Positions 10,952-23,649 of a stretch of 64,000 nt of DNA are shown one piece after another. The stretch comes from Malachius bipustulatus (taxonomy: Eukaryota; Arthropoda; Insecta; Coleoptera; Melyridae): the NCBI GenBank assembly GCA_910589415.1, contig OU342630.1, forward strand, positions 44,548,012 to 44,612,011. Reading direction: 5' to 3'. Numbering within the stretch: the stretch's first letter is position 1; the number at the start of each line of letters is the position of its first letter. Both the position numbers and the translations under genes were made by a program. Below the pieces are notes generated by a model. That model saw nothing but the letters and a program-made list of their open reading frames with translations, did no database searches and was not told the origin of the DNA.

Positions 10952-11868
10952 AGTGAGTTTTTTGTAGCTGGAGTCTACCAGTTGATAGAAGACTCTTTGG
11001 AATCAAAGTACTCATAAACATAATATATGAAATGGCTTAGAAAAAAATACAGGGTGTTGAAGAATTTATTTGAATTTTCAATGAATAACTTGGGAATTTT
11101 ACTATATTTTAATTTTAAATCAAGAGATTATTCTTGATAATTATTTAAAGCAGACAAAGCGGAGTTAAACATGTGAAGAAAAAATATCATGGACTTAAAA
11201 GACCTTACTTATCAGCGTTGAATTCCCTGAATATTTCTTACAAAAAAAGATATGCTTATAAAGTTTCCCCAATTCCCCATTGCTTTTAAGTAAATTAAGT
11301 CGAAACTTCATCATACCATTTATTTAGCATTTAAAAATTATTAATTTTTTTAATTATTTGCATCCAGCGATAACATTTTTATTTATTTTTTTTTTTTATA
11401 AAAAATGTGAAAAAAAAATAATACTAATACTACGGTATGAGGAAGTTTAAACTCAATTTACTCAAAAACTATGGGGAATTTCGAATAGGTATTTACAAGT
11501 ATCCATTGTTTGTAAGAAACTTCCAGGGCATTCAACGCTGATAAGTAATGTATTGTAAGTCAATGGGCGTAGAAGTTGTTGGATGGGCGAAATAAGGATC
11601 ATATAAGTACACTGTATCTACGCCACTGATAGTTTTTCTCCACATGTTTAACTTCAGTTCGTCTAGCCCTAATTATAATAAATAACCTCTTGTTTTAAAA
11701 TATAAATATTGAAAAAAAAGGTTATGCAACGAAAGAAAAAAAAACATTATTCAACACCCTGTAGGTATCTGTCTTTCTAAGTCATTCCGGACGTATGTTT
11801 ATGGGTACTTTTATTCCTTAAAAAAGGTCTTCTATCAACTAGTGAAATCCTGCTGCAAAAAACTAACC
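10952..11868. mobile_element. Large foldback element, family F
   Basis: Outer arms pair from about 10952-11050 to 11762-11868, for example agttgatagaagac with its inverse gtcttctatcaact, and tactcataaacata with tatgtttatgggta. Inside is a second, TA-CAGGGTGTTGAAgAAT ... ATTcAACACCCTG-TA pair at 11050 and 11761. The interior mirrors again (cttatcagcgttgaat near 11209 against attcaacgctgataag near 11531). The right arm carries a short extra segment, listed separately. Confidence 0.8.
11561..11628. mobile_element. 68-bp insertion in one arm, hAT-like ends
   Basis: The segment runs from CAATGGGCGTAGA to TCTACGCCACTG and has no counterpart in the left arm of the enclosing foldback. Its ends resemble the CAGTGGCGTAGC ends of the hAT element at 18786-21357. 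No 8-bp duplication can be read, so this could also be a deletion in the other arm. Confidence 0.45.
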
Positions 11869-13327
11869 CCATATAAGTTTTCTACGTACGGAACAAATAC
11901 TAAATCGTACAAAAAATTATTTAACAACAAAAACTTCAAAATGCACGAAACACGACTGCATGTAGATAAACTTATCACTGGACACCTCGAACGTTACCCT
12001 TTTATTTGATGAAATTTTATATGATTTATTATTTGGGGGCTGAACTGCCAACATGTCATATTCTTATTATAGCACGACCAAATTTACGTGAACATTAGAA
12101 AATATGCAAGCTAAAACATGAAGGAAAATCTCGACTATGATTATTTTCAAGCAAGATCACCAACACCAATATGTCAGTATGTATATGAAAACGACGCCCT
12201 CTTTTTACACGCAGCAACTTATTCGCACAATCACGAATGGCTGCTTCCCCTGAGTTGATGTTTTGGAAACGGTATTCGGATTTATTCACCTCTTATACCT
12301 CTTATAAGTGGACTGTATTTTTTTTTATTTCGAGAACGAACCAAGATACGAAAAAACTCAAGAGGCAAAAAAGCTGTTGTTGCATAAACTGAAAAAATTT
12401 GAAAATTTAAAAAAAGTCAGCGGCGGACGTTTTTCTTTGCAATAATAGGTATTGGTTAGGGTGTCCCCCTGGACGCCACTGGATTTAATATGTAATTTTA
12501 TTCTACATGATGTTAAACGGACTCCTTGTTACCACAAATAATACTGCCAAATTTCAAAAATATCAACCAACTAATGAAAAAGGTATTGCAAAAATAAATT
12601 TTCAATAATTAACTTTAAGGGGTAATATCTTTCCAGGGGTGTCACGTAGGAATAAACGTTATGGCTACTTTTTTATTTATTTTCACTAAATTGATCCAAA
12701 TCCGGGAGATCGCCCACATATTATGGGATACCTGTATATGCCAGGATATTAAAAAAAAAAAAAAAAAATTAAAAAAAATCTCCAAGCTCTGGGAACAAAT
12801 TAGAACCACCACAGTTTTTTGGTAAAATACTATAGGGGCCTATACCGGGTTTTTCATTGGCCGACGCACCATATGGATGTTAACGGTATAAACTTGGAAT
12901 TGCCTTCCCCGTCAATATGTAAGTGTTAAATTAAAAACTGATTAAGACTGAAAAGCTTGTTCTGTTGCTGCAGTTACGTTTTAAGTTGTTGAGTTGTTTT
13001 TGATAAAACAGTGTATAAGTTATCAATATGTTTAGTACTATGTGACGTAATTTTCATTGTTTTCAGACCGTTGTGACGTAATTTTCGATTCTGAACATGA
13101 CGTCACAAATGGAAACCATTTTCCATTTTTTTCTCGAAATTGGCTCAATATATCTAAAATGTAACTACAGCAACAGAAGTAGCTTTTCAATCTCAACCAA
13201 TTATTAATTTAAAATTTCGCTCCGAAACATATGTAATAAGAAAACCTATAATTCCTATAATTCCAAAGTTTTGATTGTTGAAATCCCTATGGTGAGTCGG
13301 CCCATGAAACATCCTGTATAACAAGGA
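11869..13327. other. No gene recognised
   Basis: AT-rich, with a 17-base A run near 12751-12768. Short fragments resemble foldback ends (cctgtata near 12732 and 13313). Confidence 0.4.
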
Positions 13328-13948
13328 TACAGGGTGATCCCGAAATGGCGGACACGGACACCACCACAGCATGCATTGTGGATTAAAGATTCTAAGTTCA
13401 CTTATACTTTTTTCTCCAGTATTGCCCCCTTAAGAAGATATGACCACTTTTGTTGACAAAAAAGTCACAACACTGCACTACCCTTCTTCAGGCAGAAAAA
13501 TAATGTCTAAGTCTACAATAATACCCAGATAGATGTTACCATGGAAACATATGAAATGGAAACACAACAAAGTTTAAAACAATAATCGTTGCGCGGACAC
13601 GACATATTCGATAATATTATCCAAAATCTCGAATTCGAACAACAATGCCACATTGAAAAATTTTGTCGAACACAGGGAATAGGTAAACTTCGAATGCCTG
13701 TAATTCCGTTCCCGATAATAAAAATAATAAAAAGCAAACACTATCGTTATAGTTATGTGAAACCATGTGCTTTGCCAGTGTAGGCTGTTTAAAGTTGACT
13801 GCCATTTTGATTCAAATTTTCGAAAAAGGACACCCTATATCTCGGTAACGAAGCCGAGGAAACCATTTTTGTTTTATATTTACAGTGTTTCTGAACATCC
13901 TTTACAGCACCCTGTATCCCGTGTCCGCCATTTCGGGATCACCCTGTA
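13328..13948. mobile_element. TA-flanked foldback MITE, family G
   Basis: The TIRs are a perfect 30 bp, starting TACAGGGTGATCCCGAAATG and continuing gcggacacgg, at 13328-13357 and 13919-13948. The flanking TA is consistent with Tc1/mariner-type insertion. The several overlapping open frames inside lie on both strands and look like chance products of the symmetry. Confidence 0.9.
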
Positions 13949-14050
13949 TAAATTCCTCTTTTCACCCTTGATACACAATCTACTTCCTATTTTAGATATT
14001 TTACACGATACTGTGATAAGTTTCCATTACGTATATCTGCTATGTATATA

Positions 14051-14893
14051 CAGGGTGCACGATGTATCCTTCTCTATTTGCTATCTCCTGAACGCTAAGA
14101 GATACAGGGTCGGTTAAATTAGAGAAAAGATGCGCAGTTTTGTGGTCATCTCGAATTCGTCAAAACATGCAAGATATCTGTGACCGTTCCTGAAATATCC
14201 TGAAAAAACTGAAAAATCGAGATTTCTTATTTTCGTCATATCTTTTTTATTATTGGAAATTAATAAATAGTTTTTTGTAGGCTTACATAAGCCGTTAAGA
14301 GCTATCCATTTGACATTTCAAAAATTTTCAAGGCTTACTAGATCCAAGAGTTTTCACAGTCAACTTTCGTTTTTCTTATGGCCGCCATATTATTTTTTTA
14401 TGTCGTTCGATTAGAAAAAAATAATGGAAGCCAAAAACTAATAAGCTTCAAAAAATAAATTAAAATTTTTTTTATTCTTCTTTTTTCAAAGAAAAATCTA
14501 AAAAAAATCGTAGAAAAACGTTAACATTTGTAAAATACACCGAAATAGTGCTTGCCTTATGGTTTTTTAATTTATCTATGAAATTCGGTCCAAGAATGTG
14601 TCTTTTTTGTAAAGAAAAAAGAAGAATGTAAATTTTTTAAATTTTTTTTTTGAAGTTTAACAATTTTTAGTTTTTATGATTTTTTTTTATATCGAACAAT
14701 ATAAAAAATAATATGGCGGCCATAAGAAAAACGAAAGTTGACTGTGAAAACTCTTGGATCTATAGTAGGCCTTGAAAATTTTTGAAATGTCAGATGGGTA
14801 GCTCTTAACGGCTTATGTAAGCCAACAAAAAAAATATTCATTAATCTCCAATAATAAAAAAGCAATATAGAGAAGGATACATGGTGCACCCTG
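14051..14893. mobile_element. TA-flanked foldback element, family B copy 1
   Basis: It begins TATA-CAGGGTGCACGATGTATCC and ends ggatacATGGTGCACCCTG-TATA. The halves mirror one another: ttacataagccgttaagagc near 14284 against gctcttaacggcttatgtaa near 14801, and tatggccgccatattatt near 14378 against aataatatggcggccata near 14708. Relatives are at 23650-24458, 28100-28416 with 31025-31110, 39950-40180 and 43099-44047. Confidence 0.88.
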
Positions 14894-17221
14894 TATATAT
14901 TTACATATTAGGTACTTATTCTGGTACAATTTTATGAAAGTTCTTTTTGCGAAAAACGCCATTGATATCAAACATTGATAAAATAAACTGACTTTCTATC
15001 AATTAGGGAACAATTTATTCCTATTACAAGCTTCTTCTTCTTCTTTATGTTCCTTTTCTATCAGAGGTTCCTACTTTATAATGGCTGTTATAATGAGTGC
15101 CTTGCCTGTTCTTGGCAGCATTGAAAAGGTCCATGATGTTGCACAGGAACCGTTCTGAACCGTTCTCTCAAATTTAACAAAATACTCGTTCTAGATTTTC
15201 TCCTGTTCTTATTACACCACATTTTCCCTGTATACAAGAATAATGATAATGCATAATGTAAAAGTTGAAAAATTCAAACCTCTACGTATCTGTTTTTCAG
15301 ATAGATTATCAGAAATATAAACCAAACAATATGCTTCTAAGAAGCTTTTCGTATTTTTAACAATAAAGAGTTGGAATCACAATATTAAAGCCAGTTATAA
15401 GCTTCTAACTCCAAGATCAAGGAAACAAAAACAACATTAACAGAACATGTTTTCTCAGTTATTTAAAACATGCATTTATAGTCTCCAACTTGAGTTAACA
15501 ATATGGAACACCTGCTTTCGGTATAGCTTCAATTCCTGTGTGAGTAAATCTAAACATAAATATTTTCTTTCTACTAACACCACTCTCTTGATTTATTCAA
15601 TAGACTGAAAATTCTATTATCTGTTGCATAATCAAATGTAAACACACCTGTGTTCGTGACATCGACTATATTTTCTTTTGTATATTGAGGTATTATTTTA
15701 ACATGTTTAACATTTTCAGTTTTATAAAATCAGTTACATAATGTATGGCAGTGCTTCTTTCATGGTTTGCGGGCAGACCAGAGATTGCTCAGGGGTTCTA
15801 AAATATCTGCAATAATTAGTTCCAATTTCAGCATCAAGGATTTATGTTATGTTTCCTGTTGCTGCCACTTGGATTAACTGCATGCTCTCAATTTGCAACA
15901 ACACTTATTCTCGCAGAAAATGCAATCATTGAACATAAAAAATTCACACCGAAAAAGCTTTGAATATGTAGAACGGTATTGCATTAGGAGCATGTTCTTT
16001 AAAGAACTACATGTACCATGCAAGTTCCGGAATTAATTGCGAGACTTCATTTAGTCGCATCTATTGTCAGGTGAAGTTTTCTAGAGTGAACAAACGTTAA
16101 CTAGAATAATACAAGATTTGTATAATATTGTATGACTCACGTTTTATGGAAAGTTTTAAATTTTACTAAATCATCCATCCCGGAATTTTCGTCGAGCTAG
16201 ATTTGGAATAATAATTATGTCTAGTAATACTTTTTATGCATTTAAATAATATTAACTACTGTGACTTTGTAAGTTCTTTGAAAATTAGGATTTAGTTTTC
16301 TCAGACTTGAAGCACCAAGACTAGATAAAATTTTTTTAATTAACTATTTATAGTGACATAACGAGAATATTTAGATAAAATTTTCCCTAAGCTGTTACGT
16401 ATACAAAACGAAAGTATTTCCTCACAAATTCCTTACTCCAATCTCAATTATAATACATTACAGTTTGCAAAATTTCTCTGGAAGGGACTGTGAAATTAAT
16501 ATTCATAGTATGCCTAGTAATATAGTTTTTGGTACATAATAATGAGGAAGTTCATTTCAAATCCAAATATATTCTCTTAATACACAGTCTTTGGAACTTT
16601 TAGAATATTCGTTTTGTTAATAAATCTCATACCAGTCGTACCATAATAATGGATCTTATCTCGACGGTAAATTTCCGAATCATTTGCTAGAGCTTATACT
16701 TGCGCTTAAATTAACCACGGGCAGATTTCGGGAGTTCCGCCGGATCAGATGGAATTTTAAATCAGAGCAGGAAGAGTGGACACAGACCGAGTTCGCTTAC
16801 AAATCGTTTTATTATTCATTAAAGTATGGTAATATCTGCAGAATATTCGAGATGGGAAAGGTACCGGAGGGAGAAAACAGTTTATTAAATCGCATATAAA
16901 TTAATTTGAACAAGAAGGCATGTTTTGCTGTAGGATAAAGCTGGATGCTTCTTTGGCAGGGCTGTTTTATTAATTTCAATTGTAAATGATTTATATTAAG
17001 CGAACACGAAATACATAAAATGTTTAGATTGCTTGTCTTGTTTTGCATAAAAGAGGTATATGTATAGTGACGTTTATTTTATAATATAGATATGGGCGCA
17101 TATTTAAATTAATTAATCAAGAAGGTTATACAATGTCGAGTTCAAGCGCACAGAGCTTGTAATAAAAAATTAGTTTTAAATCATGAAACTGAAGAGTCTC
17201 TATAGATTACTGCTCATAAGT
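14894..17221. other. No intact gene; possible LINE 3' tail
   Basis: At 15031-15055 the run ttcttcttcttctttatgtt is followed by a mixed-composition stretch to about 15150. Read on the minus strand, that looks like the 3' end of a LINE finishing in (AAG)n. A mixed-composition patch at 16684-16900 has a 71-codon forward frame with no recognised family. The rest is featureless AT-rich DNA. Confidence 0.3.
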
Positions 17222-17470
17222 CAGTGGGTGGAGTGCTAGAACGCTAATTAAAGATTCGTCAGATAATTATTGATTTTAAATTGCAAATTTTGAAAATAGG
17301 GTGAATATTTTGAATGGTCTTTGATTTTTTATCAGTAATTAAACTCTTCTAAAAGGGGGTAGAGTTTATTTCCAGCAATATCAGACCAACATTTTGACAA
17401 TACAGGGCATTTTAAAATCAGTAATTATCTGGCAGATCTGTAATTAACGTTCTAGCACTCCACCGAGTGA
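17222..17470. mobile_element. MITE with long TIRs
   Basis: The left end cagtgggtggagtgctagaa (cg) pairs with the right end cgttctagcactccaccgag (tg). Pairing continues inwards (cagataattattgattttaa against ttaaaatcagtaattatctg), giving about 60-bp TIRs in a 249-bp element. It has no coding frame and no clear target duplication. Confidence 0.8.
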
Positions 17471-18777
17471 ATATATTTCTGAGAAGTTACAAAAGTTTAA
17501 CTTAGTACTGATGTAAAAAAAGATATTAAAAGTAAACGTTTCTCGAGAAAGACTTTTACAAATGGGGTGTCACCGGACGTCCATTAGCATTTAATTTTTT
17601 GAGTGGTGCCAAGAGTAATTTCCATTTAGGAAATGATATTACATCTATTATCCTCATGTGAGCCCTTTATGAGACCTGGAGAACAGACCAGACGTATTTT
17701 CAGCAAATAACCCATGCAGTGTAAATAAAAATGTTCTTTAATTCACACTTGTTCAAAATTTGTTTGAAATATTTAATTTGCTGTCTTATTTATCTATACT
17801 ATAGTGATGATAATAATATCTTTTCCGACGACCACCTGCGAAAATGACAAATATCACTCTAGAGTTGAAAAGTAAAATATCACACGAGAGTGCATTGTAT
17901 TTTAAGTATAAATGTCATTAAGTTTGTTTATTAAATAAGGTTGTTTTTTTAAAACTACATATTTTAAAGGGTTTTTATGTAATAAATTTATTGATGTAGA
18001 CCCAATTACAGTAAAAATAAATCCAAAAGTTTTATCTGACGTTTTCGACATATTAATTACATTAATTAATTGCAGCACACATTCATATTGGAGTCAGTCT
18101 TATTGTTGTTATCCTCGATATACAAAATGTACAAATCAATAACAAACAGAAATCTCTCCATTTGTTGCAAAATTCATTATATAATTAAAATTGTAGTTGG
18201 ATATTAATAATAATATGACTTTCAATTTCTATAATTGTAAATAGTTGTTATTTCAAGTTTTTCTAGATTAATAAGTAATGTTTTCTTTGTAAAGTTTTCA
18301 AATGAAAGTATTTTAAGAAAAAAATGAAATTGTGCATTAATCTGTGGTCGTAGTAAAAATATAGTGTACACTACTTGTGTTGAAAGTGTAATTACATACT
18401 CGTGGGATTATCGTCCTCGGATGGTGCCTAGTACGATACCTCCTGTGAAATGGGTTATTTTCCACACTAGTAATGTAAACTGGTGCCTATTTGTACCCCA
18501 TCCGGGGATGGGGTACAAATGGGGTACTCAGCAGAACTTTAAAAGAATACGTATGTATTTGGAAAATTATACTTATGTACCAAATTATTATACTTAATAA
18601 TTATACTTAAGTACCTATTACAAGCAATCTCAGCATATATAAATTTAAATTTTTAGTGATACACAATATTGGTTTTATACATTAATCGTTTCAGTATAGG
18701 TATTCTTAATTTTTAATAAGTCAATTTTTAATAAATGTTTTGAATTCGAGAGCCTTCAAGACTTCTGTCGTGGTATG
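17471..18777. other. No gene recognised
   Basis: AT-rich flank of the hAT insertion. It contains the short perfect hairpin listed at 18489-18520. Confidence 0.4.
18489..18520. repeat. Perfect 15-bp inverted repeat
   Basis: ATTTGTACCCCATCC, two G residues, then GGATGGGGTACAAAT. The arms are perfectly complementary with a 2-nt spacer, and part of the arm (ggggtac) recurs just downstream. Confidence 0.85.
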
Positions 18778-18785
18778 ATATCCTT

Positions 18786-21357
18786 CAGTGGCGTAGCTAC
18801 AGTACCGCAAAACCCCGCGGCCGCGGGGGGGCCCGACGTCAAGGGGGCCCTGAGCTCTGGACCCCGTCTTGGCCCACAAAAGAGCCCCAAATCAAAAAAT
18901 CAAATAAGTATTACTCCTAAGCATATTTAAACTGATGACAACTGACGACATTAATAATTATATTACGAATTGAGAAACAACAATAAATAATAAATAAAGC
19001 TTGAAATTATGCCAGTAATGACGAATTTTTCTTTCATTTCTAATATAACCCACCCATCTTCAACAGTAATTCTCAGAACCAGAGGCAAAGTTATTCTGGT
19101 CCTACTGTAATCTCAGGATGATTATAATAGAATATAATACAAAAAATGATTATATATGAAATCATCCGTGTTATTTTATTACTCCAGCATGGGCTAACTA
19201 AGAGCGGCAATGGAATGTGATATGTGCTTTCAGTGCTTTCGCTTTCTTTCAGTCACCTCACCACCACAAGCCCACAACACAAATATGTAGAGTATAATAG
19301 GAAACCAATCATAAAATTTAAACCTGTTCCCGATTAAGGACAAGGGTGCATAGCAAACAAAGTAATAAAAATAGCTATTATAGACTGAAAGATGATGGTA
19401 AAGTGTCTAACATTTGGGCGGCGGGCGGCGCAGATAAACAGGTGGACAATCAGGAATTCATATAATACCTATATCTGATGTAATTATTTTTTTGTAAAAA
19501 AATTAAACTCTTGAAAAAATTGCATAAATACTATTGCAAATTATTATTGCATAAAAGTAAAAATATTGCATTTATTATAAAAAAAAACTAATTGATACAA
19601 TAAAAAGTTATCTCAATTACATTATCATTGACAATCATTTTCGCAATTTATTGAAAATTAATAATTATTAATATGAAACTATTCGGTCCTTGGAAAGTAG
19701 AAGAGAATTTTTCTATAGAATTGTTCGGGGGTTGGGGCTACTCAGAGAACTGTAATCAAACTCATTTTCTGCACTTGTTTTATCATAGCTTTTTTTGATT
19801 ATACTTATTATTCTGAATAATTTTCGAAATTGTCAATGATTGAACTATGTATTGATGTCTCGCTAAAGTGGAACAGATTTTCTGTAGCACTTTTCGGACA
19901 CTACCCGGAGCCCGGAGCCCGGAGCTCTAAAGAATTAATTTCTACTTAGAAAAAACCTCTTGCGCTTAAAAAACTTTCACCTAATAAGGTACACTTTATT
20001 AATTAGATTTAGTTAATTTTTTTAAATTTTGTTTATGTTAATTTTAATTCTTATTAAATACAATTAATTTAAGACTATCATAAGTAATGTGGCAAAAATA
20101 TTTGAAGTAGTTTTCAAGAAATAAATAAATAAATTCACAAATAATCTATTCTGGCATGACTAATTTCTTATGATGGGATCACAAAGGGCAGTAAATTTCT
20201 TAAAAATGAATCTGTTGATTTTATTGCTACTTTGTTATATTTTTCTTAAAGTTTCACAACTGCCAATGAACCGAATTTGCTACTTTTCCAGTTTTTAGTT
20301 GATCTTCGTCTGTACGGATACGTACCGCAGTCTGTGTTTACAGTTTACAAACGGCTTTTTTTATACATTTTAAATTATTTTCTATATTATTTTTATTATA
20401 CATTTTAAAGTTTATCTATAGTGAAGTGGCTACTTCGTGTGCTTTTGTGTTGCGTTTTTTTTTTTTTTTTTTGAAAAGACACTTAATTATTTGTGAAGAA
20501 TCGTGAATAGTTAATTAATTATTTAGGTATGTATTTACTATAAATATTAATTCATGTGTCAAATTATTATATTCATATTACGACTTGATATTAATCTTAC
20601 TTTTGTGCTTATAAATAAAATTATTTTAGCAATATTATAGTATCTAGCTAGTCTATACCTTTTCAATGTCAAATTCAGAAAAAGTAAAATCAAATACACA
20701 AAAGGTAATTTCAAGACTTGCAATTTAGACTTGGAAGGTCTCCCTGTGAATAAATTATCTATTATAAATGAAAAACATAAATTAAAATTAATATATTTTA
20801 ATATATGGTATAATTAATATAATTAATATAATATTATGTTATTAATATAATTAATAAATGAAAATTAAAAAAAAAATAATATGCTTTTTATTTTTAAATT
20901 TTGATAATTTTTTCCGTGTGCTGTATGGTGTTTATTTACTGTGATGTATTAGTTATTTTGTAGGGCACCCCACAAAGGGCTCCTGGTGCGTTTCGTTTTT
21001 TTTTTATAAAAATCTTAAAAAAAAATAATACTTTCATCAAAGAACCTAATAAATTAAAAGACAAAAATTCTAAAAGCTAATATATTAGTAAGCTTGTAAA
21101 AAATTAGTACTTTTTCCTAAATGGAATTACTTATTCTGAAATTTCCCTGAAAAAGGATCCCCCTCCCGAACCCCCCTTTACTCTTGGGGGATACTCCATA
21201 CCCCCCAAACCCCCCGGAGGTCCACCTTATTGATTATATACAATATGCTAATAAAATTTAATTTTTGAAATCACGAACCACCAATGAAGAAAACTTTAAG
21301 TGGGGGCCCGTCAAAAATATTTGGCGGGGGGGCCCCAAATCTGAAGCTACGCCACTG
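18786..21357. mobile_element. 2.57-kb hAT-type DNA transposon, non-autonomous
   Basis: The ends are CAGTGGCGTAGCTACAG and GAAGCTACGCCACTG, flanked by a perfect 8-bp duplication atatcctt (18778-18785 and 21358-21365). The CAGTGGCGTAGC terminus and 8-bp duplication are typical of the hAT superfamily. Subterminal zones are strongly G/C-rich (cccgcggccgcgggggggcc near 18816, ggcgggggggcccc near 21323) while the interior is very AT-rich. No transposase frame is left. A triple cccggag repeat is at about 19904-19924. Confidence 0.9.
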
Positions 21358-21449
21358 ATATCCTTTCACAAATCCGAAGATTATCTTCTATTAGAGAACT
21401 AGTTACTCACTTGTTTCCCTTAGCACAATACAAAGATGGTAGAGACAAG

Positions 21450-21990
21450 AGACAATAATAATTATAAGGCCAGGCACTGTAATTATTTGGCAATGTTTGA
21501 GGTTTTAGGTATCCAATACCTACTCAGTATGGGTTCAGAATCAGAAATGGTCTAAGTACTCAGGATATGATGATGCACTCTATAACAAGCAAACATTATA
21601 ACAACAAAAGAGAAATATGTATGCTTTAGGACTTTTATAAGGCCGTTGACTGCCGTCGACACAATAAGCAATACCTTGCTTTTGCAGTCTTCTAATTGCA
21701 TTGTCACAAGAGGATGCATTGAAATTTATTTAGAACATACTATATGTAAAAAACATTATTTGACATGATTTGAAGAATTGAAAGGCATTTATAGAAGTGA
21801 TTTTTCAAAGGTTAAACGTTGTATGCCTCACGTCAGGGTACTGTATTTAGCCCTGTACAGAGTTATTCAGTCATGATGGATCAAACGAACGAAGCAGGGT
21901 GATCGAAGACCTCAATACTTATCATCATATAAGTCTATTTCCTGAAGAACCTGATTTTCCAGAGACAGTACTAGGTGTGTCTTTGCTGGC
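21450..21990 (+). pseudogene. Decayed non-LTR (LINE) reverse transcriptase
   Basis: Pieces of an RT domain appear in order on the plus strand. QYGFRIRNGLSTQDMMMHS at 21525-21580 compares with 'QfGFR.g.STqDAl'. DFYKAVDCRR at 21630-21660 compares with 'DlsKAFDcVdh'. QGTVFSPVQSY at 21834-21866 compares with 'GVPQGtvLsPlLF'. Frames change between the motifs, and the YADD motif is not seen before the piggyBac-type MITE that starts at 21991. The spacing between motifs is close to that of a normal RT domain. The copy is much older than the LINE at 24841. Confidence 0.6.
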
Positions 21991-21994
21991 TTAA

Positions 21995-22754
21995 CCTTTA
22001 AGTGGTAACGCGGTGTCTCTCAGACACTGACACATTTTCAATGCGCTATATTTTTGTTATTACTTTTGAAATAATTGTTTCCGTTCGTGTATTCTTTCAC
22101 TGTACCTTTAGGAAACTAAAGCCAAAATTTCATAATTTTTGTGCACACAGGAAGCGAGTAATAAATTTTTTAAGTATAGCATGTCCTGTTCTGTGTCTGG
22201 CAGACACCGGGTTACCGTAAAGAATACTTTATTTTTATGATTAATTACACCGAATTGTGGGTAAAGCAAACATAAATATTGCTTTGTATAAACTTTTCAT
22301 TCATCGAAAGGAAGTAAATAACTGTCTCATAAAGAACAATATTTTCTATTATCCTCTTCAGGTTCCTAAAAGAACTGTGCAATTACGTTTGCTTCAATTT
22401 ATTGCACATCTCGGAAAGTAACATAATGCAGTTTATTGCAGCCATAAATAAAAAAATAAATAAAAAAATATGATCAAATATTATTTGATTATATTTTATT
22501 GCCACCTGTTGACTAGGAATTTTAACTTAATTTTTTGAGATTGTTATTTTAAAAGTGAAATTTTTTATTTTTTGTCAAATAAAAAATAATTAAACACAAA
22601 TGTATCCGATTATTATAGGTTCAAAAAATTAAATAACAAGCATATATTAACACAAAAATATTGTATAACCCCCCAATGATGCATTAATGTCTTCCGTGCC
22701 TGTGAGACACCGCGTTGGCGTAAGAGGAAGTCGTTCCACCTTACCACTTAAAGG
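21995..22754. mobile_element. piggyBac-type MITE
   Basis: TTAA target sites at 21991-21994 and 22755-22758 flank the ends CCTTTAAGTGGTAA and TTACCACTTAAAGG, the layout expected for piggyBac insertions. Just inside, gcggtgtctctcagacac pairs with gtgcctgtgagacaccgc, and a third copy (gtgtctggcagacaccgggt) sits at about 22193. The 760-bp element has no transposase. It lies in the dead LINE. Confidence 0.85.
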
Positions 22755-22758
22755 TTAA

Positions 22759-23174
22759 CAGCTCGCTTTAGCTTGATGAAATTTTCAAAAGATGTAGTCA
22801 AATAATGAGTCTACGAGTATCATGCACATTCGTGTGTAAGCTTCCGCAATGGCAGGGGACATAATTAGAAAAAAAATATTCATAAAAAAATTAATGAAGC
22901 AGAAAAATTTTCGTTTACTTAACAATACCGCTCTATCAACGCGAATCTACCCTACAAATTTCATTCAGAGCTAGTCCTATAGCTTCTCGTAAAAAAAGCA
23001 AAATGAAAAAAGCGGAAATTCCTATTCATTATGTATTTTCGTATCGCAATACATTGGATAAACGTAATACTGACAGAACTTAATACAGGAAGTTCAATTT
23101 GCAATATAATCTGTGTTACCCAACTTGTTACAATATAAACTTGTTACCCTACAAGGGCACTTTAAATTTTTATA
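22759..23174. other. No gene recognised
   Basis: AT-rich DNA between the MITE and a foldback fragment. It may include the continuation of the dead LINE, but no motif is readable. Confidence 0.35.
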
Positions 23175-23498
23175 CAGGGTGACGAAAAATCTCATAATTT
23201 TCATCACCCTGTATAGAAATTTAAACTACGTAATAGGGTACTACATGAAAAGTTAAGATAGGGACATGTAAGCCGTTTTTCGACATCTTGAGCCATTATC
23301 GGTGTACACTGTTTTGAAAATGAAAAATTGCGACTTTCATTTGTTTATAACTCATAAATCACTCGTTACAAATTTGAATTATAAACACCATTATTATTAC
23401 ATTTTTTAAGGCAATCTGAAAATTTAATAATATATTGGGTGTTTGATTTGAAATAAGAAAGTTAATTTTGACCACTGACAATGACATGACACACCCTG
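23175..23498. mobile_element. Foldback family A copy 2, half element
   Basis: It starts at the central CAGGGTGACG...TCACCCTG loop (23175-23210) and keeps one arm, including gttaagatagggacatgtaagccgtt at about 23252 and the end acaccctg at 23498. The other arm is missing. It matches 57403-57660 closely in order. Confidence 0.75.
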
Positions 23499-23649
23499 TA
23501 TTAAAAGTTTTCATTGAGAAAAATTCGCAGTCAAAAATACTAATCGACGTGTCCGAACGTTTTTTCCAAATATTTTTCTTGATTTTCTAGAGAAATAGTT
23601 CCCAGTTAAAGTCCCCCCCCCATCACCTTGCATAAGGTCGCACTGGTTA

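Noticed and set aside
13513..14117. Several overlapping open frames on both strands.
   Set aside because: They lie in mirrored foldback DNA; open frames on both strands come from the inverted symmetry.
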